A stretch of 35,159 nucleotides of DNA from an uncultured Sellimonas sp. (lineage in GTDB: Bacteria; Bacillota; Clostridia; Lachnospirales; Lachnospiraceae), in contig CAJFMZ010000005.1 in NCBI GenBank assembly GCA_904393575.1, positions 1 through 35,159 of the forward strand, given 5' to 3'. Below the pieces are notes generated by a model that saw nothing but the letters and a program-made list of their open reading frames with translations, was not told the DNA's origin and did not search any database. The position numbers were made by a program, and so were the translations under genes. Shown here piece by piece: positions 7,883 through 17,169 of this stretch (its first letter is position 1; every line of letters begins with the position of its first letter).

Positions 7883-8854
7883 CTAGTCGAACAGATGGCA
7901 TGCTGCGAAGTGTTCTTTTTCGATCTCTTTTAATACCGGTGTCTCATTTTTGCATCTTTCTGTCGCATATTTGCATCTGCTTGCGAAGCGGCATCCCGGC
8001 CCACAGTTGATCGGGCTTCCCACTTCTCCTTCGAGCGGGAGCACAACCTTGTTTTTTTCCTTTTCCGGATTCGGGATCGGGATCGCACTTAAGAGTGCTT
8101 TTGTATAAGGGTGCTGCGGATTGGCATACAGTTCCTTACTGGATGCAAGCTCAACGATATGTCCCATGTACATTACACCGACACGGTCAGAAATATGTTT
8201 GACCATAGAGAGGTCATGAGCAATAAACAGATAGGTCAGTCCCAGCTCTCTTTGCAGTTTGACCAGGAGATTGACTACCTGTGCCTGGATGGACACGTCA
8301 AGGGCCGAAATCGGTTCATCGCAGACGATAAATTCCGGGTCCACGGCCAGTGCCCTTGCGATTCCGATACGCTGTCTCTGTCCTCCAGAGAATTCGTGCG
8401 GAAAACGGGTCGCATGCTCTTTGTTCAGGCCGACCAGGCGCAGAAGTTCATAGACTCTTTCTTCCCGTTCGTCTTTGTTTGGGTAGAGGCCGAAATTTTC
8501 CATTCCTTCTTTGATGATGTCTCCGACTGTCATACGAGGGTCAAGAGATGCATACGGATCCTGGAAAATCATCTGGGCACGCTTTTTAAACCATGACAGT
8601 TCGCTCTTCTTCAGATTGGTCACATTTTTGCCCGCATACTCTACCGTTCCTTCTGTAACCGGATAGAGGCCCAGTACAGTACGACCGCATGTGGTTTTTC
8701 CGCATCCGGACTCTCCTACCAGTCCAAGCGTCTCCCCTTTGAAGATATCGAAGGAGACATCGTCTACTGCCTTGAGCACGCCTTTTTTACGTACCGGGAA
8801 ATATTTTTTCATATGATCCACATGGACCAGTACTTCTCTGTTCTCATTACTCAT
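7883..8854 (-). CDS. Opp/Dpp-type ABC transporter ATP-binding protein (OppF-like)
   Basis: A 323-residue ATPase, last gene of the operon. Walker A GESGCGKTT near residue 47, Q-loop MIFQDPYASLDPRM, signature FSGGQRQRIGIARAL, Walker B FIVCDEPISALDVS and switch FIAHDLSMV are all intact. The C-terminal oligopeptide/dipeptide extension carries four Cys (GPGCRFASRCKYATERCKNE), the pattern that binds an Fe-S cluster in DppD/OppD relatives. The track start is TTG 8860; ATG 8854 has GGAGG at 9 nt and is preferred. It overlaps the preceding ATPase gene by 8 nt, indicating translational coupling. It pairs with the OppD-like subunit to drive the permease pair. Confidence 0.94.
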   Translation of the reverse strand: MSNENREVLVHVDHMKKYFPVRKKGVLKAVDDVSFDIFKGETLGLVGESGCGKTTCGRTVLGLYPVTEGTVEYAGKNVTNLKKSELSWFKKRAQMIFQDPYASLDPRMTVGDIIKEGMENFGLYPNKDEREERVYELLRLVGLNKEHATRFPHEFSGGQRQRIGIARALAVDPEFIVCDEPISALDVSIQAQVVNLLVKLQRELGLTYLFIAHDLSMVKHISDRVGVMYMGHIVELASSKELYANPQHPYTKALLSAIPIPNPEKEKNKVVLPLEGEVGSPINCGPGCRFASRCKYATERCKNETPVLKEIEKEHFAACHLFD

Positions 8855-9878
8855 CTGCAAATACCTCCCTTACATTCTCCACTCCCCGCACCTTTTTTGC
8901 CATCGGGTGGTGCAGCCAGCATGCCGCCTTGTGACTTGGGGATACCTGTGTATAATCCGGAGCCTTTTCCTTACAGATACCCATACAGTATTTGCATCTG
9001 CTTGCAAATCCGCATCCTTTTGGAGGCATTACCAGATCCGGAGGTGTCCCCGGAATAATCTGCAGCTCGGATTTGTTTTCGTTTTCCATGTTCGGAACAG
9101 CTTTTAACAGTGCATTGGTGTACGGATGCTGCGGATTGGCAAAGATCTCCTCCACCGTTCCCTGCTCTACAATACATCCTGCATACATAACAGTAATGTA
9201 TTCTGCCATTCCCGCTACAACTCCCAGATCGTGAGTGATCAGCACGACAGCCGTGTTGTTCTTCTGCTGAATCTCTTTTAACAGTTTCATAATCTGTGCC
9301 TGAATCGTCACATCCAGAGCCGTCGTCGGCTCGTCCGCTATCATCAGCTTCGGATTGCAGGCAAGGGCGATCGCAATGACAACCCGCTGCCTCATACCGC
9401 CGGAAAATTCATATGGGTACTGGTTCAGCCTGTCCTCCGGATTTGGAATATTGACCTTCCGGAGCAGTTCTACCGCCTGCTTTCTGGCTTCTGCTTTTGA
9501 TACTTTATTGTGCAGGATGATACTCTCCATAATCTGTTTTCCGACCTTCATAGTCGGATTTAAGGAGGTCATCGGATCCTGGAAAATCATGGCTGCTTCC
9601 TTTCCACGGAAGCCCCTCCACTCTTTCTCCGAAAATTTCAGGATATCTTTCCCTTCAAACAAAATTTCACTTTCCTTTTTAATCTCTCCCGGAGGCGTTG
9701 CAATCAGCCCCAGAACCGCTTTGGACGTTACAGTCTTTCCGGATCCGGACTCTCCTACAATAGCCATACATTCTCCCGGATTTACTTTGAAAGAGACTCC
9801 TCTGACAGCCTGCACTTCCCCGGCATAAGTATGAAAGGAGACCTTCAGATTTTTTACTTCCAATAAATGTTCACTCAT
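8847..9878 (-). CDS. Opp/Dpp-type ABC transporter ATP-binding protein (OppD-like)
   Basis: A 343-residue ATPase. Walker A GESGSGKTV, Q-loop MIFQDPMTSLNPTM, signature FSGGMRQRVVIAIAL, Walker B LMIADEPTTALDVT and LITHDLGVV are present. The C-terminal extension MPPKGCGFASRCKYCMGICKE has the four-Cys pattern of the family. ATG 9878 follows a GGAGGAAAAGGAAG stretch. It is the fourth of the five importer genes. Membership of the peptide/nickel/oligosaccharide (PepT) family is firm; family 5 importers carry oligopeptides, but some carry alpha-galactosides or other sugars. Confidence 0.94.
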   Translation of the reverse strand: MSEHLLEVKNLKVSFHTYAGEVQAVRGVSFKVNPGECMAIVGESGSGKTVTSKAVLGLIATPPGEIKKESEILFEGKDILKFSEKEWRGFRGKEAAMIFQDPMTSLNPTMKVGKQIMESIILHNKVSKAEARKQAVELLRKVNIPNPEDRLNQYPYEFSGGMRQRVVIAIALACNPKLMIADEPTTALDVTIQAQIMKLLKEIQQKNNTAVVLITHDLGVVAGMAEYITVMYAGCIVEQGTVEEIFANPQHPYTNALLKAVPNMENENKSELQIIPGTPPDLVMPPKGCGFASRCKYCMGICKEKAPDYTQVSPSHKAACWLHHPMAKKVRGVENVREVFADE

Positions 9879-9896
9879 CTTCCTTTTCCTCCTCTC

Positions 9897-10826
9897 TTAC
9901 TGGCGCAGTTTCGGGTCAAATGCATCCCGGAGTCCGTCACCGAGCAGGTTGAATGCCAGCATGGTCAGAGAAATTGCCACTGCCGGGAAAATCAGCTCAT
10001 GCGGATAATATGTCATCTGCTGCTGTCCAAGAGACGCCATGGCTCCCCAGCTTGTCATCGGAGGCTGCACTCCCATTCCGATAAAGCTCAGGAACGCCTC
10101 GGAAAAGATGAAGCTTGGCACCATAAATGTTGTATTGATAATGATGACACTCATGGTATTCGGGATCAGATGCTTTGTGATGATCTTAAAGGACGGGGTT
10201 CCAAGCACTCTAGCCGCCATAACGTATTCGCTTTCTTTCAGTTCCAGGATCTCCCCTCGGACAAGTCTCGCCAGACCGGTCCAGCTTGTCATACAAAGGG
10301 CGATCATCAGGGATGTCATTCCTTTCCCAAGATAAAGAGAAACAACGATAACGACAACCATGTATGGAATGCCGCAGAGGATCTCCAGAATTCTCATCAG
10401 AATATCATCTACGATGCCTCCGCAGAATCCACTGATTCCGCCGTAAAGCACGCCGACTACAAGAGAGATGACTGCTCCCACGCCTCCGATGGCAAGCGAG
10501 ACACGTCCGCCTACCCAGATTCTTGCAAAGATGTCACGTCCCAGGTCATCAAGACCGAAGATATGCTCTTTGGTCGGTCCCTGGTTTACAAATTCGATGT
10601 TCTGCTCGTTGTATGCATGCGGATAAATATAAGGTGCAAAAATACACATTAAAATCATAAAAATCAGGAATACAAGGCTGATCATGGCAACCTTGTTCTT
10701 CTTCAGTCTCCGGATGGCATCCTGCCAGTAAGAGATACTTGGTCTGACAAGTGTTTCGGAGGACTGTTCATCAACGCCAACGCATTGAAACATTTCTTCT
10801 GTCATAAGATCTTTTTCTTCTGTCAC
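9897..10826 (-). CDS. Opp/Dpp-type ABC transporter permease (OppC-like)
   Basis: A 309-residue membrane protein. It has the usual OppC N-terminal cytoplasmic segment and a first membrane helix near residues 42-70 (VAMISLVFLIFMILMCIFAPYI). FGLDDLGRDIFARIWVGGRVSL is the OppC signature. Further helices surround the EAA loop (EYVMAARVLGTPSFKIITKHLIPN). GTG 10826 is preferred because GGAGG lies 9 nt upstream, while the in-frame ATG at codon 8 has no ribosome binding site. It follows the OppB-like gene by 16 nt. Confidence 0.94.
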   Translation of the reverse strand: MTEEKDLMTEEMFQCVGVDEQSSETLVRPSISYWQDAIRRLKKNKVAMISLVFLIFMILMCIFAPYIYPHAYNEQNIEFVNQGPTKEHIFGLDDLGRDIFARIWVGGRVSLAIGGVGAVISLVVGVLYGGISGFCGGIVDDILMRILEILCGIPYMVVVIVVSLYLGKGMTSLMIALCMTSWTGLARLVRGEILELKESEYVMAARVLGTPSFKIITKHLIPNTMSVIIINTTFMVPSFIFSEAFLSFIGMGVQPPMTSWGAMASLGQQQMTYYPHELIFPAVAISLTMLAFNLLGDGLRDAFDPKLRQ

Positions 10827-10842
10827 TTTCCGTTCCCTCCTA

Positions 10843-11796
10843 TTACTTGCCTTCGATGATGCTCTTGCGGACGCGAGGGTCTACAATCGCGTAGAGAATA
10901 TCCATGCCGACCATACACACGATGAAAATCATGGAAAAGAACAGGGTCGTGGCAAGGATCATCGGATAATCACGTCCGTTGACACTGTCTACATAGTAAC
11001 GTCCAAGTCCCGGTACCGAAAAGATTCGTTCGATAACGAAAGAACCCGTTACGATGGATGCCACCTGCGGTGCTACGATGGAAATAATCGGTGTAATCGC
11101 ATTCCGCATAATGTGGCGCCGGATGATCTGAAATCTGGATAATCCTTTGGATCTGGCCAGAAGGATATAATCGGATCCAAGCACGTCCAGTACCGAAGAT
11201 CTCATATAACGGGAATAAGTCGCAATTCCGCTGATCGCAGCGGACAAGGTCGGCAGGGCAGTATACTGGAAAATCTCCGGGATTCCCATGCCCGGCGTAG
11301 ACCATCCTACAATCGGGAAATAACCTCCCGCCACATATTTCTGAAGCAGTGCCGCGAATACGAAACTTGGGATCGAGACTCCCAGGATCGCAATAAATAT
11401 GGTAATAAAGTCAATCCACTTTCCGCGGTTAAAGGCTGCCAGGACTCCCAGAATGATCCCAAGGATCAGTCCTACAATCACCGCCTGAATTCCGAGCCGC
11501 AGGGATGCAGGGAATCTCTCTCCGATCACCTGGTTTGCTGTAAGTCCCGGCGTCGTGTACGACTCACCCATATTTCCCTGAAGAAGGTTTTTCAGATAGA
11601 TCACATACTGCTCTGTAACCGGTTTGTCCAGTCCCCATTTTGCTTTCAGGTTTTCCTGAACTGCTTCCGGAAGCACTTTTGAAGATGCCTGGGTCGGATC
11701 ACCCGGCATGGTATACATCAGAAAGAACGTAGCTGTCAGAATAATCCAGAGCGTGACAATCATGTATACGATTTTCTTCAGAATGTACTTTACCAT
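10843..11796 (-). CDS. Opp/Dpp-type ABC transporter permease (OppB-like)
   Basis: A 317-residue membrane protein. The first helix is KKIVYMIVTLWIILTATFFLMYTMPGDP, typical of OppB/DppB. Then come KWGLDKPVTEQYVIYLKNLLQGNMGESY and the C-terminal EAA loop DYILLARSKGLSRFQIIRRHIMRNA. VIERIFSVPGLGRYYVDSVNGRDYPMILA is a strong family signature. The track extends to a TTG at 11838, but AGGAGG lies 6 nt before ATG 11796, so the shorter form is correct. It follows the binding-protein gene after a 79-nt spacer holding a hairpin. Confidence 0.95.
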   Translation of the reverse strand: MVKYILKKIVYMIVTLWIILTATFFLMYTMPGDPTQASSKVLPEAVQENLKAKWGLDKPVTEQYVIYLKNLLQGNMGESYTTPGLTANQVIGERFPASLRLGIQAVIVGLILGIILGVLAAFNRGKWIDFITIFIAILGVSIPSFVFAALLQKYVAGGYFPIVGWSTPGMGIPEIFQYTALPTLSAAISGIATYSRYMRSSVLDVLGSDYILLARSKGLSRFQIIRRHIMRNAITPIISIVAPQVASIVTGSFVIERIFSVPGLGRYYVDSVNGRDYPMILATTLFFSMIFIVCMVGMDILYAIVDPRVRKSIIEGK

Positions 11797-11825
11797 TTTC
11801 TTCCTCCTCTCTCCTTTTTCCAGAA

Positions 11826-11854
11826 CAGCGGGAAGCAAATGTTACCTCCCGCTG
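11826..11854 (-). other. intergenic stem-loop between binding-protein and permease genes
   Basis: CAGCGGGA and TCCCGCTG form an 8-bp perfect stem around a 13-nt loop, 22 nt after the binding-protein stop. The minus-strand continuation is TTCTGGAAAAAGG, with no T-run, so full termination is unlikely. A likely role is 3'-end protection of the binding-protein mRNA, giving more receptor than permease. Confidence 0.6.
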
Positions 11855-11875
11855 TCAGAGTGATGATGATATCGT

Positions 11876-13537
11876 CTATTGTTCTACATAGGCGTCACGG
11901 AATTCAACTGCCGGTCCGCCTGCACCGTTGATATAGACATTTTTCAGATTCTTGCTTACCAGTGTGTTGCTGTATGTGTATGTTACAGGAGAGATACCAC
12001 ATTTATCTACAGTCAGGATTTTTTCTGCTTTTGCGAAGTTTTCTCCACGCACTTTCATATCCTGCTCTGTCTTACATGCATTTACAAGCTCATCGTACTC
12101 TGCATCCGAGAAGAATGCCGGGTTGTTTCCATCGCCTGTTGTATAGCACTGCATGAATGTCATCGGGTCATTGTAGTCAGCTCCCCAACCTGTCTCACAT
12201 ACCTGGTAGAGCCCTTTGGATACCTGGTTGTTGAAGGAGGAGTTGTCAGATGCTGTCTCGATGTTTACTTTGACACCGAGTTTTTCCTGCCACTGATTCT
12301 GGTAGAACTCTGCCAATACTTTCTGATCGTTGTCCGCATTCTTCTGTAAGAATGTAACTTCCAGTGTTTCTCCTGCCTTTCCGATTTCCTCCAGTCCTTC
12401 TTCCAGAAGCTGTTTTGCATCCTGGTCAAGAAGTTCTTTCATCGGTTCCGGATAAAGATCACGGAATTCATCTGTTCCGATTGCTGTTCCAGGCGGGATC
12501 TCGCCGTATGCCGGTTTGTTGCTGTCAAGTACCTGTGTTGCATATGCTTCGCGGTCAAATGCGATTGCAAATGCTTTTCTGATTTTCTCGTTTGTAAATA
12601 CGCCGTTCGGGTCTTCATTGTTAAAGCAGATGTAGGAGTTTCTCGGCTGAGGTCCGGAGATCAGCTGAATATTGCCTGCATCGATTTCTGACTGTTTCTG
12701 ATCCAGATATTCCGAGTCAATGTTTCTAAGTACATCGATCTGTCCCTGATCAAACAGCTGCTGCCTCGTATTTTCATCCTGAGCAAGTGTCATCTCAATT
12801 TCATCGATCTTGATATTGTCTGCATCCCAGTAATTCTCATTTTTCTGAAGAACAACCTTGGATCCTCTTGTCCATTCGCTTACATAGAACGGTCCGCACT
12901 GGGAAAGTTCATCTGCTGTTGCTCCATAGGAAGAGTTCTTGTCGCCTTCTGTCTTGGACTCCGGTACCGGTGTCACATTTGCAAATGTAAGGAGCTGTGC
13001 GAAGTACGGGATCGGCTCAACCAGGGTGATCTGAAGAGTCTTGTCATCCACCGCTGTTGCTCCCACATCTTCCTTGGATCCTTCGCCTGTATTGAATGCT
13101 TCACCGCCTGCGATGCAGTAGAAGATTCCGGCGTTGTGGCAGTTGACTTCCGGATCGAAAATACGGCGGATAGAGTTTACATAGTCCGCTGCTTTTACAT
13201 CTTCTCCATCCGAATACTTATTGTCTCTTAAATGGAATGTCCAGGTAAGTCCGTCATCTGAGGTCTCATAGCTTTCGCATCCTGCCTCAGTCAGTTCTCC
13301 GTCAATCAGACGGAACAATGTTTCCTGGGATTCCAGCACGATTGCATTCTTCTGCTCGTCGTCTGCACGTCCTGGATCCAGTGTATCCGGGTCGGACGTC
13401 ATAACCGTTGCAACTTTCATCGCATCGGAATCAGACCCTGAGGATCCTCCTGATGAACTTCCGCCGCCACCGCCGCAGGCTGCGAGGGAAAAGGTCATGA
13501 CTGCTGTCAGAAGTGCTGCCAAAACTTTCTTTTTCAT
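11876..13537 (-). CDS. ABC transporter substrate-binding lipoprotein, SBP family 5 (OppA/DppA type)
   Basis: A 553-residue extracellular receptor. The lipoprotein signal is clear: MKKKVLAALLTAVMTFSLAAC with lipobox LAAC, then a Gly/Ser linker. Family 5 landmarks include SDPDTLDPGRADDEQ, LESQETLFRL, the ADDYV-type stretch KAADYVNSIRRIFDP, CGPFYVSEWTRGSKVVLQKNENYWDADNIKIDEIEM, and a C-terminal WGADYNDPMTFMQCYTTG. GGAAGG lies 7 nt before ATG 13537. It is the receptor for the OppBCDF-type genes that follow. Most relatives bind peptides, but AgpA of rhizobia, which binds alpha-galactosides, is also in this family, and the adjoining alpha-galactosidase makes both options live. Glycopeptide binding would reconcile them but is speculation. 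Confidence 0.95.
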   Translation of the reverse strand: MKKKVLAALLTAVMTFSLAACGGGGGSSSGGSSGSDSDAMKVATVMTSDPDTLDPGRADDEQKNAIVLESQETLFRLIDGELTEAGCESYETSDDGLTWTFHLRDNKYSDGEDVKAADYVNSIRRIFDPEVNCHNAGIFYCIAGGEAFNTGEGSKEDVGATAVDDKTLQITLVEPIPYFAQLLTFANVTPVPESKTEGDKNSSYGATADELSQCGPFYVSEWTRGSKVVLQKNENYWDADNIKIDEIEMTLAQDENTRQQLFDQGQIDVLRNIDSEYLDQKQSEIDAGNIQLISGPQPRNSYICFNNEDPNGVFTNEKIRKAFAIAFDREAYATQVLDSNKPAYGEIPPGTAIGTDEFRDLYPEPMKELLDQDAKQLLEEGLEEIGKAGETLEVTFLQKNADNDQKVLAEFYQNQWQEKLGVKVNIETASDNSSFNNQVSKGLYQVCETGWGADYNDPMTFMQCYTTGDGNNPAFFSDAEYDELVNACKTEQDMKVRGENFAKAEKILTVDKCGISPVTYTYSNTLVSKNLKNVYINGAGGPAVEFRDAYVEQ

Positions 13538-13609
13538 AATGTTACCTTCCTTTCTTTTTGCGTTGTCTTTTCGTGCGTTACCTGCGTCTTCCTGTTTTGC
13601 AGGTATGTA

Positions 13610-14908
13610 TTACAAATTATCCGGACAAACCGTCATTCCACCGTGTGTCCTTGATTCTTCTGCCGCGTACGCAATCAAATGGCTTTGAATCGACACATCG
13701 ATCCCTGTCCTTAATGTTTCCTCTCCTGCTCCTTTCCGGACAGTCTCAAGAAAATCGTGGATCAGACGGTTATCTCCTCCGGCATGCCCGCTCATGTCAC
13801 CCTCGGCGACTTCGAAGCTCACCGGTGTCCTTCCAAATTGTGTCAAAATTACTTTATTTTTGCTTAAATTTCCCTTGATGTCTCCTTTTGTTCCACAGAT
13901 ATGGATCGTCCGTCCTCCTTCCCCTGTAAATGCGGTCATCTGGAAATCGACAGTGATCCCATCTTCAAATTCCATATTTACAATCTGATGGTCTACCACA
14001 TCGTTATCACATGCATAGACACATCTGCCATAAGGACCTGTTTTCAATGCATTCCTGACTGCTTCTTCCGAAAGGTCATTCGGTGAAAGAACACAACACG
14101 GCCATGCCGCATCCCCTCTTTTTCCTTCCCGGATTACCGTCCGGATGCCGGTTCGTTCATTCGTGATATAAATCTTCTCGGCATCATACGGACATTCATC
14201 TTTTGCCTGACATCCGTCCAGGCACCGTTTTGCTGCTCCTTCCGGTGCTTTCTCAGGCCGGAAAAGAGAAAGACCTCCATAGGACGAAACCTTTTTGCAC
14301 TGCTTTCCTGTAAGCCATGCAAAAATATCCAGATCATGGCAGCTTTTTGCCAGAATCATCGGACTTGTCTCCCCGGCACGCCTCCAGTTTCCTCTTACAT
14401 AACTGTGAGCCTGGTGCCAGTAGGTGACCTGTTCCATAGCCTGAATCGAAATGATCTCTCCAATGTCCCCCTCATCGATCAGCTCTTTGATCTTTGTATA
14501 AAACGGGGTATATCTCAGTACATGTCCGACCGCTACGATTCTCTGGTAATGATGAGCCGCCTTTTGAAGACGTCTGCACTCTTCAATATCCGGTGAAATC
14601 GGTTTTTCGCAAAGGATATGGTATCCTTTTTTCATTGCCTCTATGGCCTGTTTCACATGCTGCCGGTCCTGTGTTGCGATCACCATGACATCCGCAAGCT
14701 GCGGCTGTTTCAACATTTCCTCAGCAGTAACAAAACAACGTTCCCCCGATAGTCCGTACCGTTCCATCGCTGCCTTCCGCTTGCCTTCTACCGGATCCGC
14801 CACGGCTGTCACCTGCATTTCTTCCGGATGCACAAACTGATAATTGCCGTAGATATCGTTTCCCCGGTTGCCCAGACCCGCTATCGCACAGGTAATGATC
14901 TTACTCAT
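13610..14908 (-). CDS. Gfo/Idh/MocA-family NAD(P)-dependent oxidoreductase with a Cys-rich insertion
   Basis: A 432-residue protein. The N-terminal Rossmann domain has AIAGLGNRGNDIY and the catalytic CEKPIS near residue 102; the C-terminal domain has KSCHDLDIF with a likely catalytic His at 191. Between about residues 229 and 300 there are seven Cys: C229, C233, C239, C271, C272, C296 and C300. Few Gfo/Idh enzymes have this; it suggests a structural metal or cluster site. Family members oxidise sugars or inositols, and some start 3-keto-type glycoside cleavage (including S- and C-glycosides) or act as NAD-dependent GH109 glycosidases. ATG 14908 follows AAGGGGG at 7 nt. It lies between GH36 and the transporter receptor, so a role on the imported glycoside is plausible. 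No signal peptide. Confidence 0.9.
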   Translation of the reverse strand: MSKIITCAIAGLGNRGNDIYGNYQFVHPEEMQVTAVADPVEGKRKAAMERYGLSGERCFVTAEEMLKQPQLADVMVIATQDRQHVKQAIEAMKKGYHILCEKPISPDIEECRRLQKAAHHYQRIVAVGHVLRYTPFYTKIKELIDEGDIGEIISIQAMEQVTYWHQAHSYVRGNWRRAGETSPMILAKSCHDLDIFAWLTGKQCKKVSSYGGLSLFRPEKAPEGAAKRCLDGCQAKDECPYDAEKIYITNERTGIRTVIREGKRGDAAWPCCVLSPNDLSEEAVRNALKTGPYGRCVYACDNDVVDHQIVNMEFEDGITVDFQMTAFTGEGGRTIHICGTKGDIKGNLSKNKVILTQFGRTPVSFEVAEGDMSGHAGGDNRLIHDFLETVRKGAGEETLRTGIDVSIQSHLIAYAAEESRTHGGMTVCPDNL

Positions 14909-14929
14909 TGCTTGACCCCCTTCTTCTAA

Positions 14930-17152
14930 TCAGGAAACCGCTGTCAGCTCAAATAATCTGGACTGATAGTCACCCTGACGTTCCTTTTGTTTCCGGATTC
15001 CACAGGCAAAGTCGGAAATTGCCATTCCGGCATGCATCAGCTCATCTCCGCCTGCCTCCAGTCCGGTTTCCCGGATCTGATATCGGATGTCCGGATCCAA
15101 CCCTTTTAGTACCAGCCGTTTCAGAGGTGCATTGGCCGGCTGCCGCATCCGGTAATACCCCGCCAGTGCATGCTTTTTGTCTTCGGATACAACCATCCAG
15201 GCCGCTTCCTCTGCTTCGAAAGGACTGACCAGGCGGTAAAACGCTCCATCCATAATCAGTTTCCGGATCCGCTTATAATACCGGATCTGTTCTCGGACTT
15301 CCTGCTTTTCCTCTTCTGTCAGTGTATTTAAATCCATCTCATAGCCAAAGCAGCCAAAATATGCGGTTTCTGCTCTTGTGGCAAGAGGTGTGTTCCGGAA
15401 CGTCTGCTGGTTTGGAACTTCCGACACATGACATCCCATCGAGCTCAGCGGATAGACAAGGGATGTACCGTACTGGATCCGGATCCTTTCTACCGCATCC
15501 GTATTATCGGATGTCCAGCACTGCGGCGCATAGTAGAGCATCCCCGGATCAAATCGGGCGCCGCCGCTGGCGCAGGATTCAAACAGTACTTCCGGAAAAT
15601 CCGTTGTGAACCGATCATACAGACTGTACACACCCAGAATATATTTGTGGAACAGTTTACCCTGTTCTTCCCGGCTCCTTCCCTGGGAAAATGCTTCCGA
15701 AATACTCCGGTTCATGTCCCATTTTATATAGGAAATCGGCGCCTCCTTTAAAAGTCCGGAAATCTGATCTCCAATATACTCCACCACTTCCTCTTTGGAA
15801 AAATCCAGCACATACTGATTTCTTCCGTGGCAGGAGTCCCGGTAAGGGACGCCGATCACCCAGTCAGGATGCTCTGCATACAGCCTGCTGTCTTTATTGA
15901 CCATCTCCGGCTCAATCCAGAGTCCGAATTTCATTCCCATATTTTCAATTTTTTCCGCCAGTCCTCGAATGCCATGAGGCAGTTTTTTCGGATTCGGATA
16001 CCAGTCACCAAGAGAAGACGTATCATCATCCCGATGACCGAACCATCCGTCGTCCAGTACCATCATTTCGACACCCAGCTCTTTGGCCGTTTCCGCAATT
16101 TTAAGAATCTTTTCCTCTGTAAAGTCCATATAAGTGGCTTCCCAGTTGTTGATCACCACAGGGCGCACCCGGTCTCTCCAGAATCCTCTTACCAGACGTC
16201 TGTGGTACAGCCTGTGAAATGTCCGACTCATCTTTCCAAGCCCCTTGTTTGAATAGACAAGCACGGCCTCAGGAGTCTGAAAAATTTCCCCCTTTTTCAA
16301 TGTCCAGGAAAAAACTTCCGGATGAATCCCGATCATGGCTCTGGCCACGCCGAATGTATCCACCACTGTCTGTCCGAGGAAATTACCGCTGTAAACAAGA
16401 CTGATCCCGATTACTTCTCCGGTATCTTCCGTTGCCTCCGGTCTTTTCAGAGCAAAGAACGGATTGAACTGGTGGCTGCTGTGTCCCCGCATACTGTAAA
16501 TGGCCTGCACTCCTTCATGAAGCGGAGCTTTTTTTATGTACCGCTCTCTTGCCCAGGCGCCGGTCAGAGTGATCATCTCATACCTGTCGTCCGGAAGATC
16601 CAGGCTCAGGCTCATGGCATGTTCCAGGGTAATACAGCTCTCCCCCTCCTGGATAAATCGTGTATTTCTAAGAATCACCGGCAGCTGTTCAAAGATCGTA
16701 TAGGACAAAATCATCCTGGTATTCATCACCCGGTCTCTCAAATAAATCTCCAGCGTCTCTGCCTCTTCATCGGACTCCGCATATACTGCCGGAAGTCCCG
16801 TCAGCTTCCGCTTCCCTTTCAGGATTACATAATCCTCAAAGACAAACTCCGTAATCCTGCTTCCATCTTCCTGCAGAATTTCATAGGCCGGATACCTCAT
16901 ATCCCCATGTCCGTAAGACGGATATTCCTGCTTCAGATATTCCATGGAAAAGGTCCGGTCCCCTTCGTATGTACACGGTGCCATATCCCGGAAGGAATAT
17001 TCAATCAGATGCTGAAAACTGTCCCTGTCTTTGATCTTCTCTCCGTAGTAGATCTGCCCCGGCTGTCCGTTTTTCAAAATACAGAAAATGTAACTGATTT
17101 CACTGTTATAGAGGTGAAACTCTTTTGTCTTTTTGTGAAATACGATCGGCAT
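14930..17152 (-). CDS. alpha-galactosidase, glycoside hydrolase family 36
   Basis: A 740-residue cytosolic enzyme, full length for GH36 (about 730). The N-terminal beta-supersandwich has YPSYGHGDMRYPAYEI. The barrel has VVINNWEATYMDFTEEKI, VLDDGWFGHRDDDTSSLGDWYPN and GLWIEPEMVN. The nucleophile is Asp479 in YIKWDMNR, and the acid/base is Asp549 in CWTSDNTDA; their spacing matches characterised GH36 enzymes. It hydrolyses terminal alpha-1,6-linked (and often other alpha-linked) galactose by a retaining mechanism. ATG 17152 follows GAGGAG at 5 nt. It is the second gene of the operon, 17 nt after the PLP enzyme. No secretion signal, so substrates must be imported, presumably by the downstream ABC system. 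Confidence 0.96.
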   Translation of the reverse strand: MPIVFHKKTKEFHLYNSEISYIFCILKNGQPGQIYYGEKIKDRDSFQHLIEYSFRDMAPCTYEGDRTFSMEYLKQEYPSYGHGDMRYPAYEILQEDGSRITEFVFEDYVILKGKRKLTGLPAVYAESDEEAETLEIYLRDRVMNTRMILSYTIFEQLPVILRNTRFIQEGESCITLEHAMSLSLDLPDDRYEMITLTGAWARERYIKKAPLHEGVQAIYSMRGHSSHQFNPFFALKRPEATEDTGEVIGISLVYSGNFLGQTVVDTFGVARAMIGIHPEVFSWTLKKGEIFQTPEAVLVYSNKGLGKMSRTFHRLYHRRLVRGFWRDRVRPVVINNWEATYMDFTEEKILKIAETAKELGVEMMVLDDGWFGHRDDDTSSLGDWYPNPKKLPHGIRGLAEKIENMGMKFGLWIEPEMVNKDSRLYAEHPDWVIGVPYRDSCHGRNQYVLDFSKEEVVEYIGDQISGLLKEAPISYIKWDMNRSISEAFSQGRSREEQGKLFHKYILGVYSLYDRFTTDFPEVLFESCASGGARFDPGMLYYAPQCWTSDNTDAVERIRIQYGTSLVYPLSSMGCHVSEVPNQQTFRNTPLATRAETAYFGCFGYEMDLNTLTEEEKQEVREQIRYYKRIRKLIMDGAFYRLVSPFEAEEAAWMVVSEDKKHALAGYYRMRQPANAPLKRLVLKGLDPDIRYQIRETGLEAGGDELMHAGMAISDFACGIRKQKERQGDYQSRLFELTAVS

Positions 17153-17169
17153 GTCTTCTCCTCTCTTTA

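Noticed and set aside
13560-13608. Short inverted repeat ACCTGC/GCAGGT between the Gfo/Idh and SBP5 genes
   Set aside because: Only 6-7 bp with a 13-nt loop and no T-run; too weak to call a terminator or riboswitch.
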